Shown here: positions 50,815-59,992 of the stretch, one piece after another | Layout: the number at the start of each line of letters is the position of its first letter | Position numbering within the stretch: position 1 is the stretch's first letter | Notes under the pieces: generated by a model | What the model saw: only the letters and a program-made list of their open reading frames with translations | What the model was told of the DNA's origin: nothing | Database searches by the model: none | Program-made: the position numbers and the translations under genes | From: Verrucomicrobiota bacterium | Lineage (GTDB): Bacteria; Verrucomicrobiota; Verrucomicrobiia; Verrucomicrobiales; DEV007 | Assembly (NCBI GenBank): GCA_020630975.1 | Contig: JAHDID010000023.1 | Coordinates: forward strand, 1-64,000 | DNA: 64,000 nucleotides | Direction: 5' to 3'

Positions 50815-52334
50815 CTCATGACAAATGGCCATGCCTGGCACAGGGATTGAAATTGCGCATCAGACACTCGATTAGACGAGTAGGCCACACAGATCCAGTG
50901 TTTCGAAAGCTCATCGAAATAGCCCGAATTGCTATCGGGCAGTACTCGGCGCGCCGCACGCATGCACTCGTATTCGGTAGCGGAGTCATCGATATCGGCA
51001 TGCCACTCCAGGATCAGCTGCGATAGGGCACCACGATATAGGAAAGACAACGCCTCTTTAAATCGCCCCGCCTGCCACGCGTCCTCTGCGGTTTCGATCA
51101 GATTCTTTGGGATGGATTTGGCTGTCACCTCCATACCCATCACCACTGTTGGTTTCTTTTTCAGGATGGGCTTCTCTATCGACAGATCAGGCTTGTGACT
51201 CTGCATCAGCACCATGGCCAGATAATATAGCACGACCACGACTAGGACAGCCAGCGCACCGTAGGCGAACAAGCGCATAAGCCCATCCGCTCCGGCTCCT
51301 TTCTGAGCGCTACGGCTTTTTTTCTCAGTGTCTTTGTCTAGCCAGTCGAGCCACTTTTCTTTAAAGTCTTCCCACCACTGCGGGCCGTCTTTCTCGACCC
51401 TCTCTTTGATGATCCGGGTGTGAATCGTGAAGTCCTCGTGCTGGTAGATTTCCTCAACCACCGCCTGAGGATCGTCGCTAGGGCCGTCTTGCGCCTGCAG
51501 CCCACCAGAAGAAAAAATGATCGCTAGAAAACCTAGTAGCAAAATGGCCACAGAACCTCCCGACTGGTGCACCTTGCCCTGATGGATGCGACCCGCCAGT
51601 TCTTTGAAGCGCAAATCGATATCCCAAGCCTCCTGCGAGCTGCGACTATTGAGATACAAACAGAACCCTGCGCCCATATAAAATGGCTCAAGTAGTAAAA
51701 CTACCGCTGCATAGATGATGATGAGAATGCGAAACACCAATCCCATATCGCTAAACGTACGAGCCGTAGACTCGTAAAACTCCTCAAACGTCTCACTATC
51801 GCCCTGAGGTATAAACGCTATGATTAAGAAAAACAGCCCCGCGATAATCAGAATCTCGCAAAATGCCATGACCCAAGTGGTAAGCAATGCGGTACCTCCG
51901 CCGACTCGTTTCACGACCGTGCAGCGACTAGAAAAGGCTTTCGATTTGAGCTGCTCCAGCTCCTGAATCGGTAACACCATCGACCGCACTGGCGAAAATC
52001 GACGATACGTGAGCAGCGGCAGCGATCGGCGAAACCAGAAGCTGCCAGCTTTTTTCAGCACATCCTGCCACGATATCTCGGCACCAAAGATGCGCCGGCT
52101 AAACAAATGTAGGCAAAAGCGGTCGTAGATAGGCTTGAACAACCAGATCACCAACAAAGGTATCCACGGCTGCGACCAACCCAGCACGATGGCCAGCACC
52201 CATAGCGGGGCAAAGCCATACAAGCCGATCTTCAGCAGATCGCGGTAATGCTGACGAGTCAGCAGAAAACCAAGATCGACAGCCTCCCAGCTTTTCCTAG
52301 GGCGTAGCGAGATCTCAAGATCACGGACGTTCAT
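50811..52334 (-). CDS. DUF4129 domain membrane protein of the MoxR operon
   Basis: A 507-residue protein, starting at ATG 52334 (MNVRDLEISLRPRKSWEAVD) or at an ATG 18 bp upstream. Several membrane helices lie at about 35-70, 155-180, 205-235 and 265-285, and a further one at about 355-380 (LFAYGALAVLVVVVLYYLAMVL). The C-terminal DUF4129 domain (about 420-507) reads AEDAWQAGRFKEALSFLYRG, then ALSQLILEWHADIDDS and MRAARRVL. The start overlaps the end of the SpoIIM gene. It is often found with SpoIIM, MoxR and DUF58, and has no proven function. Confidence 0.85.
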   Translation of the reverse strand: MNVRDLEISLRPRKSWEAVDLGFLLTRQHYRDLLKIGLYGFAPLWVLAIVLGWSQPWIPLLVIWLFKPIYDRFCLHLFSRRIFGAEISWQDVLKKAGSFWFRRSLPLLTYRRFSPVRSMVLPIQELEQLKSKAFSSRCTVVKRVGGGTALLTTWVMAFCEILIIAGLFFLIIAFIPQGDSETFEEFYESTARTFSDMGLVFRILIIIYAAVVLLLEPFYMGAGFCLYLNSRSSQEAWDIDLRFKELAGRIHQGKVHQSGGSVAILLLGFLAIIFSSGGLQAQDGPSDDPQAVVEEIYQHEDFTIHTRIIKERVEKDGPQWWEDFKEKWLDWLDKDTEKKSRSAQKGAGADGLMRLFAYGALAVLVVVVLYYLAMVLMQSHKPDLSIEKPILKKKPTVVMGMEVTAKSIPKNLIETAEDAWQAGRFKEALSFLYRGALSQLILEWHADIDDSATEYECMRAARRVLPDSNSGYFDELSKHWICVAYSSNRVSDAQFQSLCQAWPFVMR

Positions 52335-53295
52335 ACCACTCCTTTCTACCACTGAAGATGTAGATGAGCGTGATCACCCAAAACACCGCACCAACGGTAA
52401 TTTTGACTGAAAGCGGATGTGGCTGAGCCGACCAGAAACCCTCAATAAAAGCGGCCAAAAACGTAAGCGTCCCAGCCGCGATCAGTATGACAAGCGACTC
52501 CTTGGCATTGCGAATCAGAGACGATAGCCGACTCTGATTCCCCGGACTGATCAGTCCCCAGCCGAGGCGAAAGCCTGCTACCGAAGACAGGTGTAGACCG
52601 ACTAGCTCAAATGCCGAGTGCCCCGCTACGAATCCATACAGTTTCTCCGGAGATCCCGCCGCATGGACGTACCCAAATGTGGCCCCTATAGCGATACCAT
52701 TGTAAACCGTGAAGAACAGCGTACCGATACCGTAAAAGATGCCCCCTGCGAAGCACCGGAAATCGATGCCCACATTGTTCGCGATATAAAAGCAGAACAT
52801 CGCAAAATCACTGCCATAGGTCTCACGGCCATGCTTCAGCGCATCGCCATCGACTCCATAGCTCTGGTCGATCCCGTGCATCTGCCCTGGCCCTAGGATC
52901 GACTGGATCCACTCCAGCCCCCAATTCCCCGAGCAGGCGATCAGCAAGAACGGCCCCCAGAAGAGCACCACACTGATCCAGAAAAAATGCAGATTGTGCT
53001 GCAGAGCACCGGGGAACGTGCGCAGATAAAAACGCACCGGATTGATTCGATTTTTGCTGCGGTGCAGATGGTGGAAAAGATCCATCACCAGCTGATTCAG
53101 TTCTGCAGTGAGCTTGGTGCCGTAGAGTCGCTGCCTGGCAATGCCCATCTCTTGGCAGATTTTGCGAAAATTGCTGGGCAGCTCGCGAGCTACCTTCGGC
53201 GAGACTCCCTCTTTAGTCCCCAGCTGCGCCACCGTCTGTCGAGCATCGTCCCAGCGATTTTGGTTGAGCTTTTGGAATTGCTTTTGGGATATCAT
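52321..53295 (-). CDS. Stage II sporulation protein M homologue (SpoIIM/DUF95)
   Basis: A 324-residue membrane protein of the SpoIIM family; the organism is not a sporeformer by any sign here. It carries an N-terminal helical region (about 1-100) and about five membrane helices. The conserved part GIDFRCFAGGIFYGIGTLFFTVYNGIAIGA (about 175-204) and GHSAFELVGLHLSSVAGFRLG (about 224-244) match DUF95. In the PVC group these proteins occur in RDD-SpoIIM-DUF4129-MoxR clusters, probably for envelope processes. The next gene overlaps its 3' end. Confidence 0.9.
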   Translation of the reverse strand: MISQKQFQKLNQNRWDDARQTVAQLGTKEGVSPKVARELPSNFRKICQEMGIARQRLYGTKLTAELNQLVMDLFHHLHRSKNRINPVRFYLRTFPGALQHNLHFFWISVVLFWGPFLLIACSGNWGLEWIQSILGPGQMHGIDQSYGVDGDALKHGRETYGSDFAMFCFYIANNVGIDFRCFAGGIFYGIGTLFFTVYNGIAIGATFGYVHAAGSPEKLYGFVAGHSAFELVGLHLSSVAGFRLGWGLISPGNQSRLSSLIRNAKESLVILIAAGTLTFLAAFIEGFWSAQPHPLSVKITVGAVFWVITLIYIFSGRKEWYERP

Positions 53296-53340
53296 CTAGG
53301 GCAGGAGATGCGAAAATATGGGAAAAATGTCTGCTCAAGT

Positions 53341-54045
53341 CTAGCCTTCATTTTGGCTAAGCCACTTGGCGATACCTAGCGCATAGTGCATGCCGCTGGG
53401 AGCTGTGCCGCGGTGTGGCTCCAGACTGTCGACGATCTCTTGCTGCCGCTCTGCACTGAGCAGCGCATGCCGCCGACCAAACTCGATGAAGGCCAGCTGC
53501 TCCTCACGCTGCAGAGGCACTGCAGGCCGTATCGGACGCACTGCCAGCTCAGGCAGCTCATCCACATGCGGATCGATCACATGCACCACGAGAGTGCCAG
53601 CCGCCAGATCACCCAGCCGCTGGGAATTGGGCGTGGCCAGCACGGCTGTGATACCTGCCATCCCTAGGGGAAATAAATCAAAAGGCCACAAAAGAGCCCG
53701 CAAAAATGAGCTGCTCAGATCGGTGGGAGAACCCGATAGTTTCACCACGCGCAGCTTCATCAGCATCTTTCCAGGCGTAGCCGCGCGGCCCAACACCTCA
53801 AAAATAGGATCGTAAAACCAGAATACCAGAAAGCCGATAAGCATGTACAGCCCCGAAGCGACCTCTCCACCCATCACCGCCCCGATCACTTCGAGTACGA
53901 TCGCCAAAACCCAATAAGCACCCATCTGAATCGCAAAATCGATCAGTCGTGCTAGCAGACGCGGCATGAGACTAGCTGGGCTGAGCTGGATCGAGATCCC
54001 CTCGGCCAGCTCGATCTCATGGCGATTATCGAGTTTTTCGGGCAT
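53341..54045 (-). CDS. RDD family membrane protein
   Basis: A 234-residue protein. The start at 54045 (MPEKLDNRHEIELAEGISIQ) avoids an upstream extension without clear coding character. The RDD motif is PRLLARLIDFAIQMGAYWVL (about 28-47), with Arg and Asp. Two further hydrophobic segments follow (about 65-85 and 115-140), with GKMLMKLRVVKLSG typical of the family. The C-terminal 70 residues are soluble. It is the first gene of the six-gene series and lies 45 bp before the SpoIIM gene. Intergenic repeat copy 5 lies in its upstream region. Confidence 0.9.
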   Translation of the reverse strand: MPEKLDNRHEIELAEGISIQLSPASLMPRLLARLIDFAIQMGAYWVLAIVLEVIGAVMGGEVASGLYMLIGFLVFWFYDPIFEVLGRAATPGKMLMKLRVVKLSGSPTDLSSSFLRALLWPFDLFPLGMAGITAVLATPNSQRLGDLAAGTLVVHVIDPHVDELPELAVRPIRPAVPLQREEQLAFIEFGRRHALLSAERQQEIVDSLEPHRGTAPSGMHYALGIAKWLSQNEG

Positions 54046-54132
54046 GTTTTTTGTTTTGGGCACTGGATCTTTACACATCGCAGCCCGCTTCGCCAACACT
54101 CGTTTCGACTGAAAACCGCTCTCTAGCCACTC

Positions 54133-54172
54133 ATTGTACCCTATTCAGTAAAAATTGTACCCTATTGAATTT
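54133..54172 (+). repeat. 21-bp-period tandem intergenic repeat, copy 5 (two units)
   Basis: A variant ATTGTACCCTATTCAGTA unit is followed 21 bp later by canonical ATTGTACCCTATTGAATTT. It lies between two divergent genes (RDD on minus, C39-like peptidase on plus). Confidence 0.92.
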
Positions 54173-54256
54173 AGGCCTCAGACCCTGCTGGCAGAGCGTT
54201 CTTCAGGCTGAATTTTTTTCATTTCCTCCTTGGCCCGAAACAGCTATAACAAGACC

Positions 54257-55540
54257 ATGGCACACCGCTCCCTACTCACCTGCTATGGCTTGGCCCTGGC
54301 GCTCCTTGCCTTCGCGATTAGTCCCTCAGCTCGCTCTCAGGAGTTTCGGTTCGAGGCAGATCTCGACCCTTTTGTGAATCTGCCCGGTGCCTACAAGCTG
54401 ACACCGGGCAGCCTAGCTGAGATGTTTCCCCAAGGCGATATGCGGGCCAATCCCTACTTTGAGTGGCTCGACCAGGCTAAGACACGAGCCATCTTCAAGC
54501 GCCACCCCGCTGGCAATGTGGAGGTGGATCTGACGCTGATGAAAGGCGAAGTGCCCGTGCAGGAGATGATCGTCGACTTCAAAAACGGAACTTTCCTCGG
54601 CATCACCATCTCGATTTTCAATCGTGGCGACGCTGGCAAGCTGGATAAAGAAGACTTCGACAAACAGTTCATGCTAGTCGGCCGCCATCTGGGCGAGCAG
54701 CTCGCCACCAAGCCTCGCGGCAGGCAGGGCAAAATCGAGCGCGGTATCCTGACCAGCGGCTTCACCTGGATCTCCGCCCGCGGCATGGCCGTCCTGGAGT
54801 ACAACCCCGGCGTTCGCTCAGCCAACAAGAAGATCGAATTCCTGCGCATGCGCCTCTGCCGCCGCGATGCCAAAGGGGCCTATGCCGCCGCCATGCAGGA
54901 CCGTGTGGGTGCCTCGGTGCGCACCTCGCAGCTACCCAGCTTTGTGAAAAAAGAGAGCAACGGCAACATCTACGTGAGCCAGATCCCAATGGTTGATCAG
55001 GGTGGCAAAGGCTACTGCGTGGTCGCATCCATCCAGCGCCTATTCGAGTACTACGGGGTACCATGCGATATGCATCAGCTCGCACAGATCACTGGAGCCG
55101 ACCCCAACCGAGGCACCAGTGCCTTCTACACCAACAAAGCCCTCACTCAGATCGATCATTTGTTCAAAATGCGCTACGACTGTATCGGCATACTAGGCGA
55201 GCGCGGCGGCCTACGCGAGCTGATCGACGAGGAGAAAGGCTATGTGGGTGAAGCCGTAGAAGGACGCGACTTCAAAAAGGCCATCCAAAAGTACACCGAT
55301 TCCGGTATCCCACTACTCTGGTGTCTCAATCTCAATCCCGCCAGCTACCCCGAAGACCCGCCCCTATCTGAGCAAACTCGCGGTGGTCACATGCGCCTCA
55401 TCATTGGCTACAATGACAAAACCGACCATATCCTTTTCTCAGACTCCTGGGGGGCCGGACACGAGGTAAAATCCATGGCCATGAACCATGCCTACAGTGC
55501 GACGACTGGTTTGTTTATGATGAAGCCCGTGACTAACTAA
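54257..55540 (+). CDS. Exported C39-like cysteine peptidase
   Basis: A 427-residue exported protein. The ATG at 54257 opens a signal peptide (MAHRSLLTCYGLALALLAFA). The N-terminal half (about 30-230) is a beta-rich region I do not recognise. Residues about 245-420 are a papain-like C39 domain: QIPMVDQGGKGYCVVASIQR with the oxyanion Gln and nucleophile Cys (about 256), RGGHMRLIIGYND with the catalytic His (about 383), and LFSDSWGAG with the Asp (about 399). No ABC transporter domain or double-glycine precursor is adjacent, so it is probably a free-standing peptidase of unknown substrate. Confidence 0.83.
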   Translation: MAHRSLLTCYGLALALLAFAISPSARSQEFRFEADLDPFVNLPGAYKLTPGSLAEMFPQGDMRANPYFEWLDQAKTRAIFKRHPAGNVEVDLTLMKGEVPVQEMIVDFKNGTFLGITISIFNRGDAGKLDKEDFDKQFMLVGRHLGEQLATKPRGRQGKIERGILTSGFTWISARGMAVLEYNPGVRSANKKIEFLRMRLCRRDAKGAYAAAMQDRVGASVRTSQLPSFVKKESNGNIYVSQIPMVDQGGKGYCVVASIQRLFEYYGVPCDMHQLAQITGADPNRGTSAFYTNKALTQIDHLFKMRYDCIGILGERGGLRELIDEEKGYVGEAVEGRDFKKAIQKYTDSGIPLLWCLNLNPASYPEDPPLSEQTRGGHMRLIIGYNDKTDHILFSDSWGAGHEVKSMAMNHAYSATTGLFMMKPVTN

Positions 55541-55850
55541 AACAAACCGCATCGAAACCTAGTTAGGACAAAAGGCTCAATCATGAGCTGAGCATTATCA
55601 GTGTAGGCAAAAACTAGTTAATCTACACCTTCACTAGCAGCCGGAGTTTAGAGACCTCGCACCCTTTTGAGGAATTAGAGTTACTCAAAAGACATACACT
55701 CTTATCACTTTAGCTATAGAAAACTCTGGTCGATTATTACCTTTTCCTACTAATGCAATAGTACAGCCCGATCTGTGAGCAGCTAAAAATATCCACCAGA
55801 TTCCTACCCCGCTTCATTTTGACTCAAGCTTGCCTAACTACGTTAGAGTC
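55541..55850. other. Intergenic stretch without recognisable features
   Basis: About 310 bp of AT-richer sequence between the C39-like peptidase and the YHYH gene. I see no ORF with coding character, no tRNA and no strong terminator hairpin. It should carry the promoter of the YHYH gene, but I cannot place it. Confidence 0.4.
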
Positions 55851-56876
55851 ATGATACCGCCAAAACGCACCCTCATCTTTGCCGCCGCCACCTTAGCCGT
55901 AGCCTCGGCCCTGCTAGCTCAGGGCCGCTTCCACACTACCAATCGCGCGGGCATGCTGCTCCTACAGCCAGCTACGCAGCAGCCACCTGCGGAGTCGGAG
56001 GTCTCGATCCGCGACCGAGGCACTAAAAAATCCATCCGCGCCAATAGTATCCCCGATCATCTCGTGGGCCAGTTCCCCAATGCAGGCAACCCAAATACCA
56101 TCCGCGAGCAACAGATCGATATCCTAATACCAGAGGACCCCAGACCAGCTCGCGAGGTGACCTACATGCACGGCAGCCAGCGAGCCCCCAAAGTCTTCGG
56201 CATCACTCTGGACGGGGTTCTCATGGAGCCAGGCGCGGCCGAAGTCTGGAAAAATAACCGATTCTGGCAGTATGAACCGCTGAGTGGAGCCATCGATCTC
56301 GGCCTAGACGAAAATCATGCCCACGTCCAGCCTACCGGACTGTACCATTACCACGGCCTACCCACAGGACTGATGAGCCGTCTCGGCTTTCAGGAGGGCG
56401 CGCACTCTCCGCTGATCGGCTGGGCAGCCGATGGCTACCCTATCTATGTGCGCTATGGCTATAGCGATCCTCAGGATCCCAGCTCCGGCATCGTAGACCT
56501 GACATCCAGCTACCAGTTGAAAGTCGGCGATCGACCTGCTGAACCCAATGGCCCTGGTGGCACCTATGATGGAGCTTTCATCCGCGACTACGAGTGGGTC
56601 CAAGGCTCTGGCGATCTCGATGAGTGCAATGGGCGCTTCTGTGTGACACCAGACTTCCCAGAGGGCACTTACGCTTACTTCATGACCGACGCCTGGCCAG
56701 TCATTCCCAGAGCGTGGCGGGGTACTCCTATCGATATGGTGCCCAAAGGTGGCGGCGGCGGCATGGGCAGACCTCCTGGCGGTCCACATCCACACCCGCC
56801 CCATGGTAGCGGCAAAGGCAAAGGAAAGAGCAAAGGCAAAGGCGGCCACCCACCCAAGGGGCGCCCGCGTTTTTAA
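55851..56876 (+). CDS. Exported YHYH-domain protein
   Basis: A 341-residue protein with a signal peptide (MIPPKRTLIFAAATLAVASALLA). The ATG at 55851 is chosen; the longer frame starts at a TTG. The YHYH motif is GLYHYHGLPTGL near residue 162, preceded by DENHAHVQPTG, and followed by LIGWAADGYPIYVRYG. This pattern defines the YHYH family, whose His residues probably bind metal. Residues about 300-341 form a Gly/Pro/His/Lys-rich tail (HPHPPHG, KGKGKSKGKGG). The function is not established. The next gene is convergent, 5 bp away. Confidence 0.85.
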   Translation: MIPPKRTLIFAAATLAVASALLAQGRFHTTNRAGMLLLQPATQQPPAESEVSIRDRGTKKSIRANSIPDHLVGQFPNAGNPNTIREQQIDILIPEDPRPAREVTYMHGSQRAPKVFGITLDGVLMEPGAAEVWKNNRFWQYEPLSGAIDLGLDENHAHVQPTGLYHYHGLPTGLMSRLGFQEGAHSPLIGWAADGYPIYVRYGYSDPQDPSSGIVDLTSSYQLKVGDRPAEPNGPGGTYDGAFIRDYEWVQGSGDLDECNGRFCVTPDFPEGTYAYFMTDAWPVIPRAWRGTPIDMVPKGGGGGMGRPPGGPHPHPPHGSGKGKGKSKGKGGHPPKGRPRF

Positions 56877-56881
56877 AATCT

Positions 56882-58072
56882 TCAGCCCAGCACTCGGGCT
56901 ATCTGGGTAGCGGCATCAGCTCCCGATAGAGCCGCACCGTGAGCATAGCCCCAGTTAGCTCTGTCTTTGGGGATAGCCTCCCCTGCGAAGTAGACCTGCT
57001 CGGCCAATGGGCGAGCCAGCGCCTTGATGATCGACCGAGTCAGCCGATCGGAGTAAGCCCCGCGGACAAAGGGCTCCCGCTGCCAATTCTGCACCACATG
57101 CGCCTGGTAGCCACGACTGGCTGCGCCTGAAAAAACACCATCTAGCTCGCCGAGGACATGCCTTTTCACCTGATCCGAGCTCATCTGCAGCAGCGGCTCT
57201 GCTACCTTTCCATAGGCAAACAGACCCAAAATCGCCTGATCGGAGTCCTGTCCAAAGCCAGGGTCATAGTAGTAAATATCCCCCGCCTCGCGGTCGTCAT
57301 ATTTGGCGAGCCCAAAACCCAATGGGAAGAACTTCTCTGAGAACTTGAAAAACGCTTTCAACCCACCTGGCATAGTGCCTTTCCGAATGGCATTTTGTTT
57401 ATCAGCCGGCAGCACGGGGTCAAACTGGATGATACCGCTCTTCAGCACCGCCAGCGAAGCCGTCACCAGCACAGCATCTGCCTCGATCTCTGCCCCAGAC
57501 ACCGTTTTGATCACGACTTTAGACTCTGAGCTGTTGCCGTAGGCAATCTTCGCCACCGCCGTATTCAGAGAAATCGAATCACTGATCGGCGGGACTAGGT
57601 ACGTCGCCAGAAAGTCGGCCCATGTCGATCGGACAAATTTGTAATCTGTCGGAAAAATCCGTTTCGCGGAATAGCTTTTCCACTTATGCCCTGTCCATTG
57701 GCGATAGGCATCGATTTCGTATTTTATTGTATCTGGGAGAGCCCGCGACTGGTGACCCGAAGTGATTTTCTCCAAAATCCTAGGGTGAGTGTGAATCCAC
57801 TCTCCACCGAGATCGATGGGATAGTCGGCAAAGCCCTCTAGCTTGCGCAGGCGTCCGCCGATACGATCCGATGCCTCGAGGATCTGCACCTCTATGCCCA
57901 TCCGGTTCAGCCAAAATCCGGCAGTCAGCCCCGCCGCACCAGCACCGATGATCACCACCTTGCCTTTCGAACTCTGGCTATCCAGAGCCAAGGCCTCGCG
58001 ACCAAATACAGCGCCCAAGCCCAGAGCCGAGCACTGCCTCAAAAACTGCTGCCGCGTGTGCCTACTATCCAT
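56882..58072 (-). CDS. FAD-dependent flavin monoamine oxidase
   Basis: A 396-residue protein starting at ATG 58072 (MDSRHTRQQFLRQCSALGLG). The longer frame would run into the terminator at 58093-58123. The FAD site is VVIIGAGAAGLTAGFWL (about 40-56) with LEASDRIGGRL at about 67-77. The C-terminal FAD motif is VYFAGEAIPKDRANWGYAHGA. The N-terminus resembles a Tat signal (TRQQFLRQ), but the second Arg of the twin pair is Gln, so Tat export is uncertain. It belongs to the amine oxidase / polyamine oxidase superfamily; the amine substrate is unknown. Confidence 0.88.
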   Translation of the reverse strand: MDSRHTRQQFLRQCSALGLGAVFGREALALDSQSSKGKVVIIGAGAAGLTAGFWLNRMGIEVQILEASDRIGGRLRKLEGFADYPIDLGGEWIHTHPRILEKITSGHQSRALPDTIKYEIDAYRQWTGHKWKSYSAKRIFPTDYKFVRSTWADFLATYLVPPISDSISLNTAVAKIAYGNSSESKVVIKTVSGAEIEADAVLVTASLAVLKSGIIQFDPVLPADKQNAIRKGTMPGGLKAFFKFSEKFFPLGFGLAKYDDREAGDIYYYDPGFGQDSDQAILGLFAYGKVAEPLLQMSSDQVKRHVLGELDGVFSGAASRGYQAHVVQNWQREPFVRGAYSDRLTRSIIKALARPLAEQVYFAGEAIPKDRANWGYAHGAALSGADAATQIARVLG

Positions 58073-58092
58073 TTTTTGGAGACCTAGTGTGC

Positions 58093-58123
58093 AAAAAAAT
58101 CCCAGGGCAGCGTGCCCTGGGAT
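58093..58123 (-). terminator. Rho-independent terminator of the DUF1232 gene
   Basis: On the minus strand ATCCCAGGGC and GCCCTGGGAT form a perfect 10-bp stem with a 5-nt loop, followed by seven T (the A run 58093-58099 on plus). It lies between the DUF1232 gene and the amine oxidase gene, so the two are probably separate transcripts. Confidence 0.92.
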
Positions 58124-58173
58124 ACCAGTGACTGGGCACAAAGCCCAAAAAAGTCAGGAAACCCTGAGGGGCA

Positions 58174-58470
58174 CTAGTTGTCGATCACTTCGCCCTTAGC
58201 TTGTTTGGCATCAGCCTTTTCTTTTCTTCCAAAAATCGCTCCGATATCTAGTCCGAAATACGCGAAACAGCTTATCAGAATAGCAACCGCACCGGCCTCA
58301 TCGAGATTACCGAAAACCGGGATGTTATCAGGGATCAATTCGACGACTCCTGCTGTCGGGTTGATCAAATACACGCCACAGGCGAGTCCTACGATAGCGA
58401 CGACAACGGAAGCAATAGGATTTCTTTTCTTTTCAGGTTTCGATTCAGTAGATTGGTCTTCTTCGTTCAT
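58174..58470 (-). CDS. Small DUF1232-like membrane protein
   Basis: A 98-residue protein. A charged N-terminus (EEDQSTESKPEKKRN) is followed by VVVAIVGLACGVYLINPTAG, VELIPDNIPVFGNLDEAG, and AVAILISCFAYFGLDIGAIFG. The core YLINP...ELIPDNIPVFGNLDEAG matches the DUF1232 (YkvA) signature YLLxPlDLIPDfIPvlGyLDD. Two hydrophobic segments suggest membrane insertion. Function unknown. Confidence 0.78.
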   Translation of the reverse strand: MNEEDQSTESKPEKKRNPIASVVVAIVGLACGVYLINPTAGVVELIPDNIPVFGNLDEAGAVAILISCFAYFGLDIGAIFGRKEKADAKQAKGEVIDN

Positions 58471-58620
58471 ACTCGCTAATGTGACGGATAAAGTGGTTCT
58501 TGGGCGATTATAATCGCCTCAACTCATTGTAGTGCCATTCTCGGCCCTGTCACCTATCCGCGATCCTCCGCCATTTCGTGATTGAAAGCCTCCCCCTAAC
58601 CCGCAATACTCTTCGACAGA

Positions 58621-59937
58621 ATGAAGTACGCTGTCCTCTCTCTCTTGTCTATCTCCTGCCTGACCACTGCTGCCCTGGCCGATTGGCCAAACTTTCAGGG
58701 CCCACAGCGAAATGGTGTCTCCACCGAGTCCGGGCTCAAGCTCTCTGACTGGGGGGATGGCCCCGAAGTCCTATGGAAAAAGACTCTCAATGAGGGATTT
58801 GGGGGTGCCGCTATCAAGGGCGACGAAGTCTTTGTGATCGACCGAAAGCCCGCAGAAGCCGATCGACTCCTCTGCCTCGACCTCGCCGATGGCACCGAAA
58901 AATGGGCTTTTCAGCACGATCATGCGGGCAAGCTCTCCTTCCCTGGATCTCGTGGAGTGCCCTACGTCACCGATGACGCCGTCTACTTCATCGGTGGTTT
59001 TGGCCAGGTCTACAGCATCGATCGCGCTAGCCAAAAGGCCAACTGGATCGTCGAGCTGCAGGATAGCTACGACGCCGAGCCACCCAGATGGGGCTGGGCT
59101 CAGAGCCCCGTGGTAGTGGGCGATACCATGATCGTAGCAGCCATGAGTGCCGATGTCGGCCTGGTGGGACTAGATCTGAAAACCGGTAAGGAAAAATGGC
59201 AGACCGAGGGCTTTGGCGACTCCCACTCCACGCCTACGGTGATGACTCTGCACGGTGTCGAGCAGGTCGTCTTTCTAGCCACGCTCAAGGAGGATGAACT
59301 GGGCACCACCATCAGCGTCGAACCCAGCTCCGGCAAGGTGCTGTGGAAGACAGACGCCTACTTCAATAAAATCCCAATCCCCTTTCCCACCAAAGTCACC
59401 GACGAGCTGGTCTACCTCACCGGTGGCTACGAAAATGGCTCCTGCATGATCCGAGTCAGTTCCGACTGGCAGGTGGAAAAAGTCTTTGAGATCGAGCAGG
59501 GCACACAGATGCATCCGCCATTCGTCATCGGCGAGCACATCTACTATCTGGCCAATGAGAACGCCAATCACAAGGGAGAAAAGCGCGCCACTGGCGGCCT
59601 GACCTGTATGGACTTCGAGGGCAATATCGTCTGGAATACGGGCAACGCGCCTTTCATGGGACGCGGAAATATGATCTTGGTCGATGGCAAACTCCTGATC
59701 CAGGACGGCGAGGTCGGCTATCTCAGAGTCATCGATCCATCTCCCAAAGGCTATCAAGAGATCGCAATGGCCGACATCTTCGGCAAGAAGGAAGAGGTCG
59801 ACAAGCAGATCGCCGCCCAGGCAGGCCGCAAGCAAATAAAGATCCCTGATCTGAAGTACTGGTCGCCTATGGCACTGAGCAATGGCCACCTGATCATGCG
59901 CGGCCAAGAAAATCTCGTGTGCGTGAGCCTCAAGTAA
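58621..59937 (+). CDS. Exported PQQ-binding-like beta-propeller protein
   Basis: A 438-residue protein with a signal peptide (MKYAVLSLLSISCLTTAALA). It is followed by WPNFQGPQRNGVSTESGL, the usual start of PVC-group PQQ-like propellers (compare DWPHMLGPTLDF at 2704-4014). Blade ends include GTEKWAFQHD, QKANWIVELQ, GKEKWQTEGF and GKVLWKTDAY. It may act in the periplasm as a scaffold or binding protein; catalytic quinoprotein residues are not evident. The downstream gene begins 55 bp later on the same strand. Confidence 0.87.
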   Translation: MKYAVLSLLSISCLTTAALADWPNFQGPQRNGVSTESGLKLSDWGDGPEVLWKKTLNEGFGGAAIKGDEVFVIDRKPAEADRLLCLDLADGTEKWAFQHDHAGKLSFPGSRGVPYVTDDAVYFIGGFGQVYSIDRASQKANWIVELQDSYDAEPPRWGWAQSPVVVGDTMIVAAMSADVGLVGLDLKTGKEKWQTEGFGDSHSTPTVMTLHGVEQVVFLATLKEDELGTTISVEPSSGKVLWKTDAYFNKIPIPFPTKVTDELVYLTGGYENGSCMIRVSSDWQVEKVFEIEQGTQMHPPFVIGEHIYYLANENANHKGEKRATGGLTCMDFEGNIVWNTGNAPFMGRGNMILVDGKLLIQDGEVGYLRVIDPSPKGYQEIAMADIFGKKEEVDKQIAAQAGRKQIKIPDLKYWSPMALSNGHLIMRGQENLVCVSLK

Positions 59938-59992
59938 ACTCACTCCCACCTACCGCCTCGCCTTTTCGCCGCCTAAGCCGCTCCTTCCATAA

